Source: Pseudisothecium myosuroides (taxonomy: Eukaryota > Streptophyta > Bryopsida > Hypnales > Lembophyllaceae). From it: 64,000 nt of DNA. Shown piece after piece: positions 50,259 to 62,167 of this stretch. Positions within the stretch are counted from its first letter, which is position 1; every line of letters begins with the position of its first letter. A program made the position numbers and the translations under genes. Under the pieces are notes generated by a model. It was not told the DNA's origin, searched no databases, and saw only the letters and a list, made by a program, of their open reading frames with translations. Where the stretch lies: assembly GCA_951799445.1 (NCBI GenBank), contig OX637293.1, positions 26,412,001 through 26,476,000 on the forward strand. The letters are read 5' to 3'.

Positions 50259-50432
50259 TGCCTAGAAGAAACTCATGTTTTTTGAAACAAATTTTTGTAA
50301 TGTCTACTTGTTTTTATGTTACATTTGATGTTACAATTAACATCTTGATGTTATATCTGATGTCAAATGTAATATAAAAGCAGGTGGACGTCACAAAAAA
50401 TCCGTTTAAAAAAACACAGGGTTCTTCTAGTG
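50259..50432. mobile_element. Short CACTA-family deletion derivative
   Basis: The right end is the inverse of CACTAGAAGAACCCTGTGTT. The left end reads CCTAGAAGAAACTCATGTTT, with the first bases mutated. About 174 bp. It also shares GTGACGTCCACC-like and ATGTCTAC-like text with the larger element at 9861. Confidence 0.7.
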
Positions 50433-51119
50433 TGTAAAGGATCCACTTAGAATATGGATTGTATTTCTCCCAACGCTTGTATGGATATTGTGAAAAGAAA
50501 GTTGAAATCTATATTTGTTCTCTATCTAATCTTTAAACGTCATTATAGGTCTTAACATAATAGTTTACACTTGGTTTTGAAAATGTTTCTAATATAGACA
50601 TCATGACACTTGTACAAATGATCAATCAATGAAGCTTTTGCCCTTCTCAAAAAAATGGACAAACTCAAAGCTACTGCATATAAATTCTAACAAACTTTCT
50701 AATTCAAGAATCACACATTCAAATTGTGATTTATAATTTAAAAAAATATAGTTGACATATACATCTCTTTTGGGCAAAAAAATGATACTCCCATTATCCT
50801 GAAATAAATCCAAGATTTCTGAATATACTTGTCCCAAAATAAATTTGACATTGATTCTCCACAATTTCATGGACAATAATTGGAGCTAGTTCAAACACCC
50901 TAAAGCAAAAGAATTTGCAAATGTCATGTTCCAAAGAGTATATAGCAATCCAATTCCTACCAAGGGAATTGAAACACAACTTCTAACCAACCAAAGGGTG
51001 AAGAATTCATTCCAAAACTATACAAAAACTACTACTAACAAATCTCTTGTTGAGAGTTTCCTTGAGTTGAATCACAAGACATTGTTGAAATTGAATACAG
51101 AGGACATCAATGGACATCA

Positions 51120-51330
51120 TTGCATCAATGTTGCTTGGAAAAAGATCAAAATTAATACCAGTGGAGCAGTCCCAAAAGGGCAAAAATTTGTCACTTTTGC
51201 CGCCTATTTTCAAGATGCGCTGCTTCATCATTGACTTCCATTCTTTGAAACCTAGTGGGCTTTAGTAGAAGCTACATTAACTATGCAATTGCTTGAAAAT
51301 AGGAGCAACTCGCACGTTAATCTAGCCATT
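51120..51330 (+). pseudogene. Possible RNase H-like retroelement fragment
   Basis: WKKIKINTSGAVPKGQKF with a following FQD resembles the start of the RNase H domain of plant LINEs, where W..IKINTDGA is usual. Stops follow soon after. The catalytic Asp of NTDGA would be replaced by Ser. The match is short and could be chance. Confidence 0.25.
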
Positions 51331-51388
51331 TCTAGGAAACCCCAAATTTATTTTGGGACAGAGGTAGTATTTAAAAGTTGGACTCTAA

Positions 51389-52317
51389 TTAATCCCTAAA
51401 AGACCAAGGAGACTACTTTGGTCTTTCTGAAAACTTGGGCAAGGTCTATAAACAACCATTCTTTATTAACTTCATGATTTGCAATTTTTGCTTAATTTTT
51501 TTAGAATGAATGTTACTCATCATAATCTATGATATGTGTGAAACTTTGTTTCATGCCATTCCATGCCAATAAATATTGCAAAAGTTAGAGATTTTTTTCC
51601 AATTTCAATGTCAAATTAGGCAACAAAAAATATACTCTAATAAAGTATTAATTATTTTTTGGAGATTGTATAGATTGATACCTACTCAAAAACATTCGAA
51701 CCATTCAATTTTGAATAATGAGGTAAAGATTATGAGAAATTTTATTTTGTGGGCCATGATGGTAGCAAACAGATATAAAGTTGTCTTTTGCTTTCAATTT
51801 TGAAAATTTCAAATAAAATTAAAATTAAAGGATATTAATTGTTTGCTAGAATATTCTCATTGTTGAAATTAACAATTATCAAATTCTTCCTAAATTGTTA
51901 GCATATTAGTTTTACCTTTCATATAATAACACCTTCCACTTTACATTTTTTTAAAAATGAATATAAAACTATTTTTGGTTAAATTTTTTTACATATGTTT
52001 CCAATTCATTTTCCAACTTATTGACAAAATGTATAAGTTATAGGACATATGTGTTTTCTTCTAAAAATGTTGAAAGACAAAAGTTCACCTTTTAGAAGGG
52101 CAAGAAATGTCTACATTTGAAGTTTGAATACATTGAACTTGCAAAAATCACTTAAATTTTTTGGGACAATGTACTTGAATAAGTTAACCAAAGGATCCTA
52201 AGGCTGGATTTGTTAAGAAATAAACATTGATGAAGATTTTGACCTTGCTTTTAGAGACAAGTATTTTGAAGCAATTTTGGGACTCTAAACATAAAAGAGT
52301 TTTTAATTAGGAATTAA
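51389..52317. mobile_element. Possible TTAA element L
   Basis: The left end TTAA-TCCCTAAAAGACCAAGG fits the family, including a subterminal CCAAGGAGACTACTTTGG hairpin. The right boundary is proposed at TTTTTAATTAGGAATTAA (52314-52317), which is degenerate. The resulting 929 bp matches the family's size, but the interior match is poor. Confidence 0.35.
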
Positions 52318-52399
52318 TAATTGGAGATATTATCCTCAAGATTCTCTAAAGACCAAATCCCTCAAGTTGGCTATAATGTATAAAAATTCAGTTATTTAT

Positions 52400-52937
52400 T
52401 ACCACCTCCGTCCGAAAATGATCTTCTTGTTGGACAAAATAATCCTAATTAAGGCAAAAAATAACATTTTAAAAACCCTTTTTGTGCTATAAGTAGAGTT
52501 TGGTGTACTCCTAATATTCTAAAAACTTTGAGTTTTAAAGCCCTTTTCAAAATGTAGTTTGGGAATATTGAAAAATAGAATTCTTTAAGCATTTTCAAAG
52601 ATCACCAATGGTTAATTAATTGTTGAGTGTGAGGTCATCATTTTGTAAGCATTTACAATATGCCTAAGCCCATGGATGGCACTTTGTTCCAGCTCCCAAA
52701 GCTTCATCTCTTTCAATTGGGCAATATTCAAAGAGATGCAAAAAATAAGAACGAATAATGTTGATTGACCCTATTAATCATTTCATTTGTCTTTTGACTA
52801 ATGATTGCATGAATCGATGGAAAACTAATACTTGGAATTGTTTTGTCAGTCCCAAATAGCAATTAATGTCAAATTTAACCAATTTGCAAGGTCACAAAGT
52901 GCAACAAGAAGATCATCTTCGGACGCAAGGAGTACTA
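52400..52937. mobile_element. Stowaway/mariner-type element
   Basis: The left end reads TA-CCACCTCCGTCCGAAAATG and the inverse of the right end reads TA-GTACTCCTTGCGTCCGAAG, both continuing ATGATCTTCTTGTTG. The inverted repeats are about 36 bp, with TA at each outer end. CTCCGTCCG is close to the known Stowaway terminus. The 537-bp interior has no transposase. Confidence 0.75.
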
Positions 52938-53209
52938 CATTAATCTAAAAGTAAAGGATAGTTAACTTATCCGGCAAACATTGGTAGATTTCATACACCA
53001 TTTATCCTTAATTGAATAATGCTAATCATTTTTGACAAACTATTCACAAGACTAGCTCAAGCAAACCAAGTGGTATCCACAATGGTTTTCATTTGCTGAT
53101 AAAAAAGTTTTAAAACGCAATAAATAGTATGTTTTGCAAAGCAATGAATCATTGTCCTACAAACATAACATTCAGTAGCAGTCACTGGCTCTGCCCTCCC
53201 CCGAACAAA

Positions 53210-53274
53210 ATGGTGTGGAATATACCACACCATTTCATCCGAGGGATGAAATGGTGCGGTAAATTCCACACCAT
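53210..53274. repeat. Nested palindrome
   Basis: Arms of about 31 bp around GAG: ATGGTGTGG...CATTTCATCC against GGATGAAATG...CCACACCAT. Each arm is itself a smaller palindrome (GGTGTGGAATATACCACACC), so it can form a cloverleaf or cruciform. A second palindrome, GTTTTGTATTCAGTTTTAC against its inverse, lies at 53359-53402. Confidence 0.8.
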
Positions 53275-53516
53275 ATCAATAACTATTGATTCGGTGCGGA
53301 CAATTGTAAATATTTGTCAGAACTGAACTTCGAGTCCATGTCACGACTGTACACTGAAGTTTTGTATTCAGTTTTACTTGAGTGTAAAACTGAATACAAA
53401 ACAATAGGAAGTTTAAACAAAATGCTAATGGATTCATTGAGAATATTGATTTCTATATCATTGTAGAATTACCTCACTTTGAAGTGGAACCCATTTATGC
53501 ATTGTGCGTGAGAAGA

Positions 53517-54114
53517 CAACTCTTTATATGCACATGGAGTACTAGGAGGTAGAGCAATCCATGTGGGATAAATAAATTAGAATTTGTAGGTTCTCATGCA
53601 CTCATAGTTAAGTCAAAAACAAAGAATTGTGTTAAAAGTAGAATTTCAGACCTCTTCTAGGCATAGCAAAATAACTGTTTTCAAAAACTTGGAACTAAAA
53701 AAGTTGGTAAATGAAGATAAGTTTCACCTCCAAAAATCCGTTCGGGATTTTGAATCTCCAATCAAAAGTTATGAATAAATTTTGAAGAGGATTTTTAATG
53801 GACATTTTCTACAAAGTCACTTAAAAATCCATTCCAACCCCTCTCCGAAATTTATTCATAACTTTTGATTGGAGATTCGAAATCCCAAACGGATTTTTGG
53901 AGGTGAAACTTATCTTCATTTACCAACTTTTTTTAGTTCCAAGTTTTTTGAAAAAAGTTATTTTACTATGCCTAAACGAGGTCTGAAATTCTACTTTTAA
54001 CACAAATCTTTGTTTTTGACTTAACTATGAGTGCATGAGAACCTACAAATTCTAATTTATTTATCCCACATGGATTGCTCTACCTCCTACCACCCCATGT
54101 GTATAAATAGAGTT
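53517..54114. mobile_element. Foldback element with ~285-bp arms
   Basis: The arms at about 53517-53795 and 53835-54114 are highly similar inverted copies. Landmarks: GGAGGTAGAGCAATCCATGT, TAAATAAATTAGAATTTGTA, GAAGATAAGTTTCACCTCCA and AATCTCCAATCAAAAGTTAT, each with its inverse in the other arm. The spacer is about 40 bp. There is no coding capacity. The good arm match implies recent origin or selection-free youth. Confidence 0.85.
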
Positions 54115-54303
54115 ATCTTTGACTTAGAAACCCAAAATAAGTTATTGATTGCAAATATTAACCAGGCATTAGTGTAGTACTTATTGGATTGTTTGCCAAC
54201 ATCTCTCACTACAGTATGTCTATTCCTAAAATTAAGAAAAAAAATGGAACAAACCATAATCTATTGTCACTATCCCGGTACCGAAGCTTACATAAAGTAA
54301 GTG

Positions 54304-54866
54304 GAAAAGGCAGCCTCTCTGAAGGCTACTGAATGTTATGAAAATGAACACTTTGTTTGGAAGGAAATTTATAGAGTTATCCTGAAAAGTCACCCTCTCT
54401 TTGGACCATTATTAGCACCTGATTCAAGAATGCATTTGGATTATAATTCCAGTGGTGTGTGCTCTAGAATGAGAAGACTGACGGCACGCATGATTGTAAG
54501 TTATCTAATCACAATTAGTTGTAATCTTCTTAAATTTAAGATTTGATCCCACATTGCCAGCACACTGTAGTTTACTGTGGTGGATCATAACATAAAACGA
54601 AAGGGCTCAAGTGCTTCTACTCTAGCCATCATTATTCACAGCCCATTGGTGTGGAAGCCACCATCAGGGCAGAAGTGTATGGAAAGCTAGAAAAACGCAG
54701 CAGTCATGTCACAGGAGCTTCAAAGCAGCACAACGGAAATACCGCGAACTCTTACATATTGTGCACTGCTCAAATTGTTCACCTTCGGGAAGCACAGACG
54801 TCTGCAGAAAAAATAGCAAATGCCTTGGCTAACCCCCCAAAACGGTCCGTTTCCGATGGTCCCTAA
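54304..54866 (+). CDS. Last two exons of an unrecognised gene (5' part not found)
   Basis: Exon 54304-54495 (VEKAASLKATECYENEHFVW..., ending RRLTARMI) is followed by a good donor (GTAAGT at 54496). Exon 54642-54866 starts after TATTCACAG and stays in frame (PIGVEATIRAEVYGKLEKRS...), ending PKRSVSDGP-stop. The splice phases agree and composition is genic. I do not recognise the family. The upstream exon start is unclear: an in-frame TAA precedes 54304, and the foldback element lies only 190 bp upstream, so the gene may be truncated. The stop lies 11 bp from the PAF1 stop, in convergent orientation. Confidence 0.4.
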
Positions 54867-54877
54867 GCTTCATGTAT

Positions 54878-56530
54878 TCAAGTCTCCATGTCTGTAGGAC
54901 CTTCACCTTCAGCACCAACCCCGGCATCTCCTCCACCTGGAACATCCTGTCGCTCAGTAACGGCAGCACTGCTTTCCTCCTCTACTTCAGCCTTAGCCGC
55001 TTGGTCATCCTTGCCACCTTCCAACGAATCGATATGCGCCTGAAGTGTCTTCGGGTCAAGGATGACAAACGACTCTCCAATACCGACTATGGCAACTCCA
55101 CAGTTGCCGCTGCTAAGCTCCTCATCTTGAAGTGATTCCTTCACAGCGTGAAGAGCATGACGAACCAACTCCTCTTTGGAACAGTCCATAAAAGTCTCAA
55201 ACTTACGTTCCAAGTATGTCTTCGCCGCCTGTGACCGGGATCCAATAGCGAACGCCGTGAACTCGAAGTAGTTGCCAGAAGGGCAGTTCTGGTAAAGGTG
55301 AGGTCCAGTTTCATCTAGTCCTGCAACTAGAAGACCTACGCCGTAAGGCCGTCTCGACGACCGCTGCGTGCACACCTGCAGAAATCGAATTGGCAGTCAC
55401 TTCATAAACATATTGCTTGAAAACAGGTACGCTTCAGTGTCTCATAGTTCAAAAAACCACAGATAAACGCAAGCTGAGACGAGGCCAAAAGACGAAGGGG
55501 ATTTTCTGGACACAATGAGTCGCTCGCGAAACTAAACCCTAACGCCGAGCAAAAACAGATTCAGGGAACACTCAGAAGCTTAATTTGCTTCCATTTGAAA
55601 GCATGCATTCGAAATCATAAATGCATTTGAGGGTCACCGTACATAATTAGAGACGCATCATCCAGGCCTACGCAGCATTTCCACCCCTAATCTGATGAAG
55701 CTGTATGTTAACTCCGTATCCTCACTACACCACTAGCTTTGAGGAGCTATGTAGAGGAACTTGAACATTCCGGGGACTGTCATTTCGGACCACTTTAGGT
55801 ATATAATTCTAGGCGCTCTCCATGGCCTTTCCATAGTACCGGCATCTGATATCCGAGGAGCAACAAACCCACTCAGTGACGTCTGAGGAGCTGCCGTCCT
55901 TCAACCTGGTGCTAAATCCACGTCCACTAGTCTCATCGGGACCGCGCCTATCATTCGAGTAAAATTCCTCGAACCCTAAACAGGGGGACGAACTGGTATA
56001 CCCTAAGTCCTACCATGGTTTTCAGACTCTTCTGAAACCTAATTCCTTGAAATGGGAGTACTCGTGATTATACACGTACGACGCGCGTGCTCAAAACGCC
56101 CTGTAGTCGGGCCACATTTTTAGCTCGAACCTAGAAGTGAATCCGATCTGAAACAATCAAAGGAGTCGACAAGACATACCTGAGCTTTATCTGCAACTTG
56201 GACCACCAACCGGCCAACAGGGAGAGGCGACTCGTAAACAAAATGGTGATTGATGCACTCCGATCGCATGTACCGAGATAAGACACGCCCATCGGCAGTG
56301 AGGCCTGCCATGGCAATCCCGATGTGATCATCAATCTTGAACAGCTTTTTCTGATACGCAGAAAGCTCCGACGAGGACTTGTTGACGGTCGCTAGGACCA
56401 CATGCGTCTTCGACCGCACCCCGATCACGGCGCTGCCCTGCTTCACGGCCTCCATGGCGTACTCCACTTGGTGCAGGCGCCCCGCAGGGCTCCATGTCGT
56501 CACATCCGTATCGTACTGGTTCCTAAACAT
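54878..56530 (-). CDS. PAF1: 20S proteasome subunit alpha type-1
   Basis: Structural outer-ring subunit of the 20S proteasome, nucleus and cytosol. Two exons, 56530-56180 and 55375-54878, join in frame across an 804-bp GT-AG intron, giving 282 residues, close to the family length. The N-terminal alpha-subunit signature is intact ([16 protein letters not shown]), followed by [29 protein letters not shown] and [20 protein letters not shown]. The start [11 protein letters not shown] is the conserved alpha-1 N-terminus. The C-terminal tail is acidic and Gly-rich, as usual for this subunit. Alpha subunits lack the catalytic N-terminal Thr, so none is expected. No decay. Confidence 0.96.
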
Positions 56531-57732
56531 CCTTCACACTCCGCAAACCCTATTACCGCCCTCGTTCTCGCTCTACAGAGCGCCTCAATCGTTACAATCA
56601 AGCGCAACTTGAAGCTCCTGAAACACTCAACAATCCGAACCGCAAATGGTCTCCTTCTTCTCGCCCCAGTCGCACGAATTGATTTGCGATTCGGTAACAA
56701 TTCGGCGATGGCAGCGAGCTGAAGCCTTGATGTTCAAGTTCGCCAAGCACAGCAAGGCAAGGCAGACTCGGTGCTTCGGCGGGCGGGTATAAAATTTTCC
56801 GGTTCTCTTCCCGGGTACCATAAGACACAACTGGGGTTTCGGTGAGACTCCTCAACAAGCTGTCTACCAGAACTGTGCGGGTAAGGTAGTATGCTCTAAA
56901 AGCGACCGTTTAAGGGCTGGTCTGCCTTTTTCACAGGTTTCCATGAATAGAAATAATTTTGGATCATTTTTCAGAGAAAGAAAAATGGATGCGGAACGTA
57001 ACACAAGTGGTTTCGTATTTGAATCATTTTTGAATTGTCTATGAATTTTTTTTTTAAATTGTTGTAGGCACCCATTTGTGACCCTAGGTCTTTCAAAATC
57101 CGACCACTTGCAACTTCTAAAGTGATTTGAGTAAATGAAGGCCAATGATTGGCTCTTGCAATAAATAATGCTTTTCTCTCAATTCTCTCAATGGCTTGAG
57201 AGGTTCATTTAAGGACCACCTAATGTCCATTTTAGACCTTAATATAGGGTCAATTTGAAGAGGCCGCTAGCTTTTAGAGCAAACTACCTTATACAGCATG
57301 AGGTAGGAAGCCCATTGCAAACTGTTTGGTAGTTGCACATATTTGGACTAGTGGGATTGAATACATTTTTTCTACAATAAAATGGCAAATTGAAGAGTAT
57401 TTCATCGATACTTGGGTCAACTCATATTCACAGTCAAAAGTTGTATTTCAGGTGGTCAAAGCAAAATCGTAGAGCTTCCCATTGCAGTTCATAAATGGGG
57501 ACTATTTCGTGCCCTTTTGGATTGTAATGTGACTATCTTACTTCCCTATATGGTCCAATGCACCTCTAAAAGCACCCATGTGTACAATTGGGTCCAATAA
57601 TCTTATGAATTTTGTTCCTAGGAAGATTCAACAGAATATTGAGGAACTTCAGAAAGCTCTAGCATACTTATATGGACAGATTTCCAAACCGCAATTGCTT
57701 AAGAATTGTAGTGAAGAGTACTTGAGCATCAT

Positions 57733-57737
<5 letters not shown>
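56531..57737. other. PAF1 promoter side and gene-free DNA
   Basis: 56531-56880 is genic in composition and probably holds the PAF1 5' UTR and promoter; a minus-strand ATTTTATA lies near 56790. From 56900 on it is AT-rich with no supportable feature. Confidence 0.4.
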
Positions 57738-57785
<48 letters not shown>

Positions 57786-57810
57786 GTGTGTGTGTGTGTG
57801 TGTGTGTGTG
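57738..57810. repeat. Compound microsatellite (TA)n-(TG)n
   Basis: About 23 TA units followed by about 13 TG units. It borders the C-terminal end of the Tc1-like relic. Confidence 0.95.
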
Positions 57811-57849
57811 AAATTTTAAATCATACAACAAGTTGGATCTTTTCAATAC

Positions 57850-58720
57850 ACTATTTAGCATCTAGTGTTGTCACCTTTTGTTGAAATTATGGCTTGCATT
57901 CTATTGGGCATATTAGCGTTTGTAATTGTTATAGAGATATTTGATTCCATACGACTTGATTTGTTTGTATCATTTCTTGCTTGTTCTTTGACTTGTTGTG
58001 GTGTTCTGTGGGATTTTGATCAAGTGAATGAGGAGGTCAAACTAACTTCTTCATATTATGAGCTTGCCTCCACTCTTAGAAAATTTAGCTTGATGGAATA
58101 GAGCACTGTCTTTTATAAGCTTGAGCACATTAAATTGATCGTGCATAAAATAGAACGCACTTATTATGCCCTTACAGTCGATATGAACAAAATTAGGTGC
58201 ACTTCTTTCAAAGTGCGGCATAATGCTTTAAGGACTTTTGTCAAAACGTGTAAAGGCATCCCAAACCATCACAGACATTGGACTAGATTTAAAACTAGGG
58301 ACAATTCCATGCATATTTGTCGTATACCTTCTATCATATTCTAATCTGCGAGGAATTCTCTCCAAGCTCAAAGGACAACTTATTAGTCTAGAAAACTTTG
58401 CTCTAGTCTTCTTCTATTCAATGCAAGTGTTTGCTAGTAAATGCTAATATCTTTGTTCTATGTTCTACATTGATATGAAGATTTGTTGCAAATATTCCAA
58501 ATATTTGATGTCAATCTCCATTGATGAAAAAAGATAAGTCCCCACTGCATGATCAGACTACTTCCAAGGCCTATGAGCTAGTTTGTGAGTTGCCATGCAA
58601 CCAAGCACCTTCCACTTCTTTAAAACAATAGAAACAGTAGAACATGGCATGCTCATTTTTTGCAATATTCTTACAATTCATCCCAACTTGTTGTATTCCA
58701 ATTACTAGAGCTCTCTCCTC
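57850..58720 (-). pseudogene. Tc1/mariner (IS630-Tc1) transposase relic
   Basis: The minus strand gives, in order but in different frames, a helix-turn-helix segment (MSMPCSTVSIVLKKWK, near 58650), a central segment (SSPMSVMVWDAFTRFDKSP, near 58260), an IKDSALFHQAKF stretch matching the family's second-Asp region, and a C-terminal ANMPNRMQAIISTKGDNT ending near 57855. The order and spacing match Tc1-like transposases. Many stops and frameshifts make it long dead. No terminal inverted repeats were identified. Confidence 0.7.
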
Positions 58721-60714
58721 TATGCTCAATATTCTTGTCTACATTTTGAGAGTTGAATTTGGAAAAAAAAAATCCCATAAGTGTTGAATTATATACCCGT
58801 GGTGAAGGAGAACAAACAAGCAAAATGAGAAGTGAAAAAACCATTGGATGTTGAAGCAACATTGAATTGAATTTTGATATTGAATCTTAAACCAAATTTT
58901 AATTAGTCACAAATCAAATTTGAAGGTGATCAAATTAGACCTCAAGTTGTTCAGGATGTTAAGAATCTCCACACAAAGTGATGCCAAAATGGTAGACAAT
59001 AGGAATGCAACGTTGTTGAAATGAAATAATAGTAACATGAAACTAATGTTGACATGAAACAACAATGACATGAAATTGGATCAAGAATGTAGTGGAAATT
59101 GAAGGTGTAAGGGATTTAAACCATAAGATTATTGATCGGTCGGATAGTGATTCATAAAGCACTCCAATTATAGGCCCCTCCTCTCAATCGAAATGAAAAT
59201 AGAGATTGTAATGAAGGGGGTAGTGTAATGAGTTACCACAGACAAGAAAAGGATTAAACGTGGAAGTGTAATGAGTGATTAAAGCAAAAAAAAATTGAAC
59301 TTGGGAAGGTAGATTTGAAAGGGCAATGTTAGTATAATAGGAGTTAGTAATGAAACCAACTTTGAAAAGAATTAATGCATTATGCTAACATTCCTATAAA
59401 TAATGACTATAGAGGTAGGAATAAGAGCATGACATAGCTGCAAAGTTATGTAGGTAGAGGTGTTGTACCTCGGTTGTATTACAAGTTAAACATGTGTACT
59501 TCTTGGAGCAACAAACAATGTGAGGAGAGAAATTTGTAAAATGATTGGATTTGACTATATAATGAAACATTGAATGATGTTTTCACTATTAGAAATATGG
59601 TCTTTCGAGCTAACCTATCAACCAAGCTCTAGTCATATTCTAGGTCTTACACTCCTACATCTAGTCAAGTTGGTCACTCACCAAATTTAAGAGCTGTAAG
59701 ATAAAACTACACATTGCAGTCAAAATAACTAGTTTGTCCTTATGCCATAGCTAATTTTTTTAAATTTTTTCCTATATAAATTCAAGTGTGAGAAATGGAA
59801 AGAGCAATTGGAAATCTATTTTTTCGATAAAGTGTGAATTTGTTATGAATCTTTGAAGTGCTTTGCCCAAAAAAGTCTCTAGACTACCTCCAAACCACAT
59901 AATGCTCACCTTATACATCTAAAGCAATAACAATATTTTCTAATGTGGAAGGCCTAAAAAAGTCATTTTCTTCAACAAATTTACATTGAAAAGCTAGAAG
60001 TTCCTAATGAGGTCACTAATCACTCCATTACTGTCACCTAAGACATTGATTGTGGCCCAAATTTCATTTATTGAAAAAATCCTTTGATGGAGTCATTCCT
60101 AGGTGTTTGCTATGGGTCTTCTGACTGCAATGGGACTGTTCTACCTTAATGAACAATGTAAAAAATATAAATGTAAGGTAGTCTATTCTAAAAGTGACTG
60201 GCCTCTAGAACTGATCATTTCACACATGTACATTTTGCTTTCTTCAATGTAATAATAGTGTACATTTCAGGAGGTGTTTGCTTTTAGTGACCATTGCGTT
60301 TCAATTTCAAAATTTTGTAATAATTCTATGAAGGTCCAAAAAATATGAAATGACTTGGATTAGATGCCAATTCCATTTTCCTTCCTATGAAAATTTGTTG
60401 AAAATTGTTTCAAGGGGTTTAGGTTCCCCCAAAAGGCAAACAACTCTTAAAAGGTTGCTTTAAGAGCAGACTACCTTAGTGGCAACAAATGCGTTTATTG
60501 TTGCGGTGGCAAAACTATATGGGTGCACTTTGAAAATCCACCCTTTTATGCATGAACCCACCAAAACTCATTGTCAGAGAATCAAACTCCCAACTTCCTA
60601 GATGATGATGACTAATACAATCACTCTAACTTAGAGAGGCCTGATTGCCATGAAGGCATAGAGTTTGGCAGCCTCAAGTCTTCCATAACATCTAAAGTAA
60701 CCCCATTCCCGACT
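58721..60714. other. Gene-free AT-rich DNA
   Basis: Contains the second copy of the 130-450 repeat (59885-60140). Nothing else could be supported. Confidence 0.5.
59885..60140. repeat. Dispersed repeat, copy 2 of 2
   Basis: Same orientation and order as the copy at 130-450: CAATATTTTCTAA, GAAGGCCT, GACATTGATTGTGGCC, GGGTCTT. Confidence 0.55.
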
Positions 60715-60841
60715 AGTGTTTTTTTTTTTGGCGAAATTTCGCCAGATTCTGACAAATCTGGCCACTGCGGCTCTGTCCCTCCAAAAACTGGCCTGTGCAG
60801 TGAAGCCAGAGGGAGGGACACGGGTCCAAAAAAAAAACACT
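60715..60841 (+). mobile_element. 127-bp MITE, copy 1
   Basis: Termini AGTGTTTTTTTTTTTGGCG and GGTCCAAAAAAAAAACACT. Next to the left end is a GGCGAAATTTCGCC palindrome. An inverted relative lies at 63472-63595. Confidence 0.7.
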
Positions 60842-61251
60842 GTTCCCGACCAGTGACCCATTCCCAACCTATAGGTGCACATATTTCTGACCACGCTTAG
60901 ATTGCAATTTTTTTTTGTTTTCAAGGTTGGAACTAATAAATACATGACACATGTCCCAAGTTGTGAAAAAAAATAGGAAATAATGATTAAATAAAAAGTT
61001 ATTGAATGATCAGAATTAGAAGAGTCTAGACATTGGCCATGGGTCCGGCACACTTTTTGCCTCCCAAAATTCATAGTAATTTCAGTTCAAGCGATAAAAT
61101 TACCAATTTTTTTGCAATCCATGTCATTTCTACTGATGTACCTCTAAAAAATATTTGTTTTGCCTTCACTACTCCAAATCATGTCGAAATTCCTTATTCG
61201 GTTGGTTATGGGGGGGTACCTTATTGTACAAGATAATGAGTGAAAAAATTT

Positions 61252-62167
61252 TATACCCATAAAGGACAAAAGTTTCCTCGGAGGACACATGGGATTTTGG
61301 GCAAGCTCATGTGATCTCAATTTTTGACACAATTTTTTGAAACTTTATTTGAAGATAGGAAATTACATTAGCTTTTTGATAATATAATTTTTATTTCAAT
61401 CAATGCCTGGGAGCAAAAGTTATGCCATTGGCTAAGTCCAAAAAGTAGTTCGCCAAGAGAACAAAAAAATTTAAAAAATTAATTAAATTTTTTTTTCTTC
61501 TCAAAGATTATGTTTTTGTCTACATTTGAAGCTTTGATTCATTCTATTTGGACTAATAATGAGAATGTTATGGACAATCTTGTTTTTTGGACAATCTGAG
61601 CACTTTTTTTAAAAACAACGTTTACAATCCATTTTTAAATGCAATTTTCACAATTTTTCAATTTTTTTTTGTCAAGGTTAAGTTTGTTTGCAAGAACAAT
61701 GTCATTGTTGGAAACATGGTGTTTTGATTCTAGCTTAGAGCTATTAAAAATTTAGTGTTTCGTTCAATCTGGACCTACTTTTATTTAATAATTTTTTAAT
61801 GAATGAAAATCAAGTGTGTATTTTTGGAATTTTTTTCCCACCTCACTCACATCAAATGTTCAACATAAAAGTTTTAAATTCAAAGTTTGTAGTACAAAAG
61901 ATTTCTACAAATTGCGGTCGAAGACATCTGAAATTGCAGGCCAACTTTAAAAAAAGTTTTTTTTCCAACTTTGAATGCTAATATCTTCCAATCAGTATTG
62001 TCAAACTTCATGAAATTTTTACCACATGATTTGAAATAAATAAAGTACAAGAGCCTATGGCCAAATTCTAAAAAAATGTCTTTTTTGGTTTCTTAGTTGA
62101 ATGCTGTAGACTTGGCAGTTTTGAGTGTATTTTGAGCCAGAAAATGCCTTTGTTTTTTAGGGGTTAA
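61252..62167 (-). mobile_element. TTAA element I (D/F subfamily)
   Basis: The right end is TTTTTTAGGGG-TTAA (62164-62167). The left end is degenerate (TATA-CCCATAAAGGACAAAAG). The interior follows element F: GGGATTTTGGGCAAGC, GCCTGGGAGCAAAAGTTATG, CATTTGAAGCTTTGATTCAT. 916 bp, no coding capacity. Confidence 0.85.
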
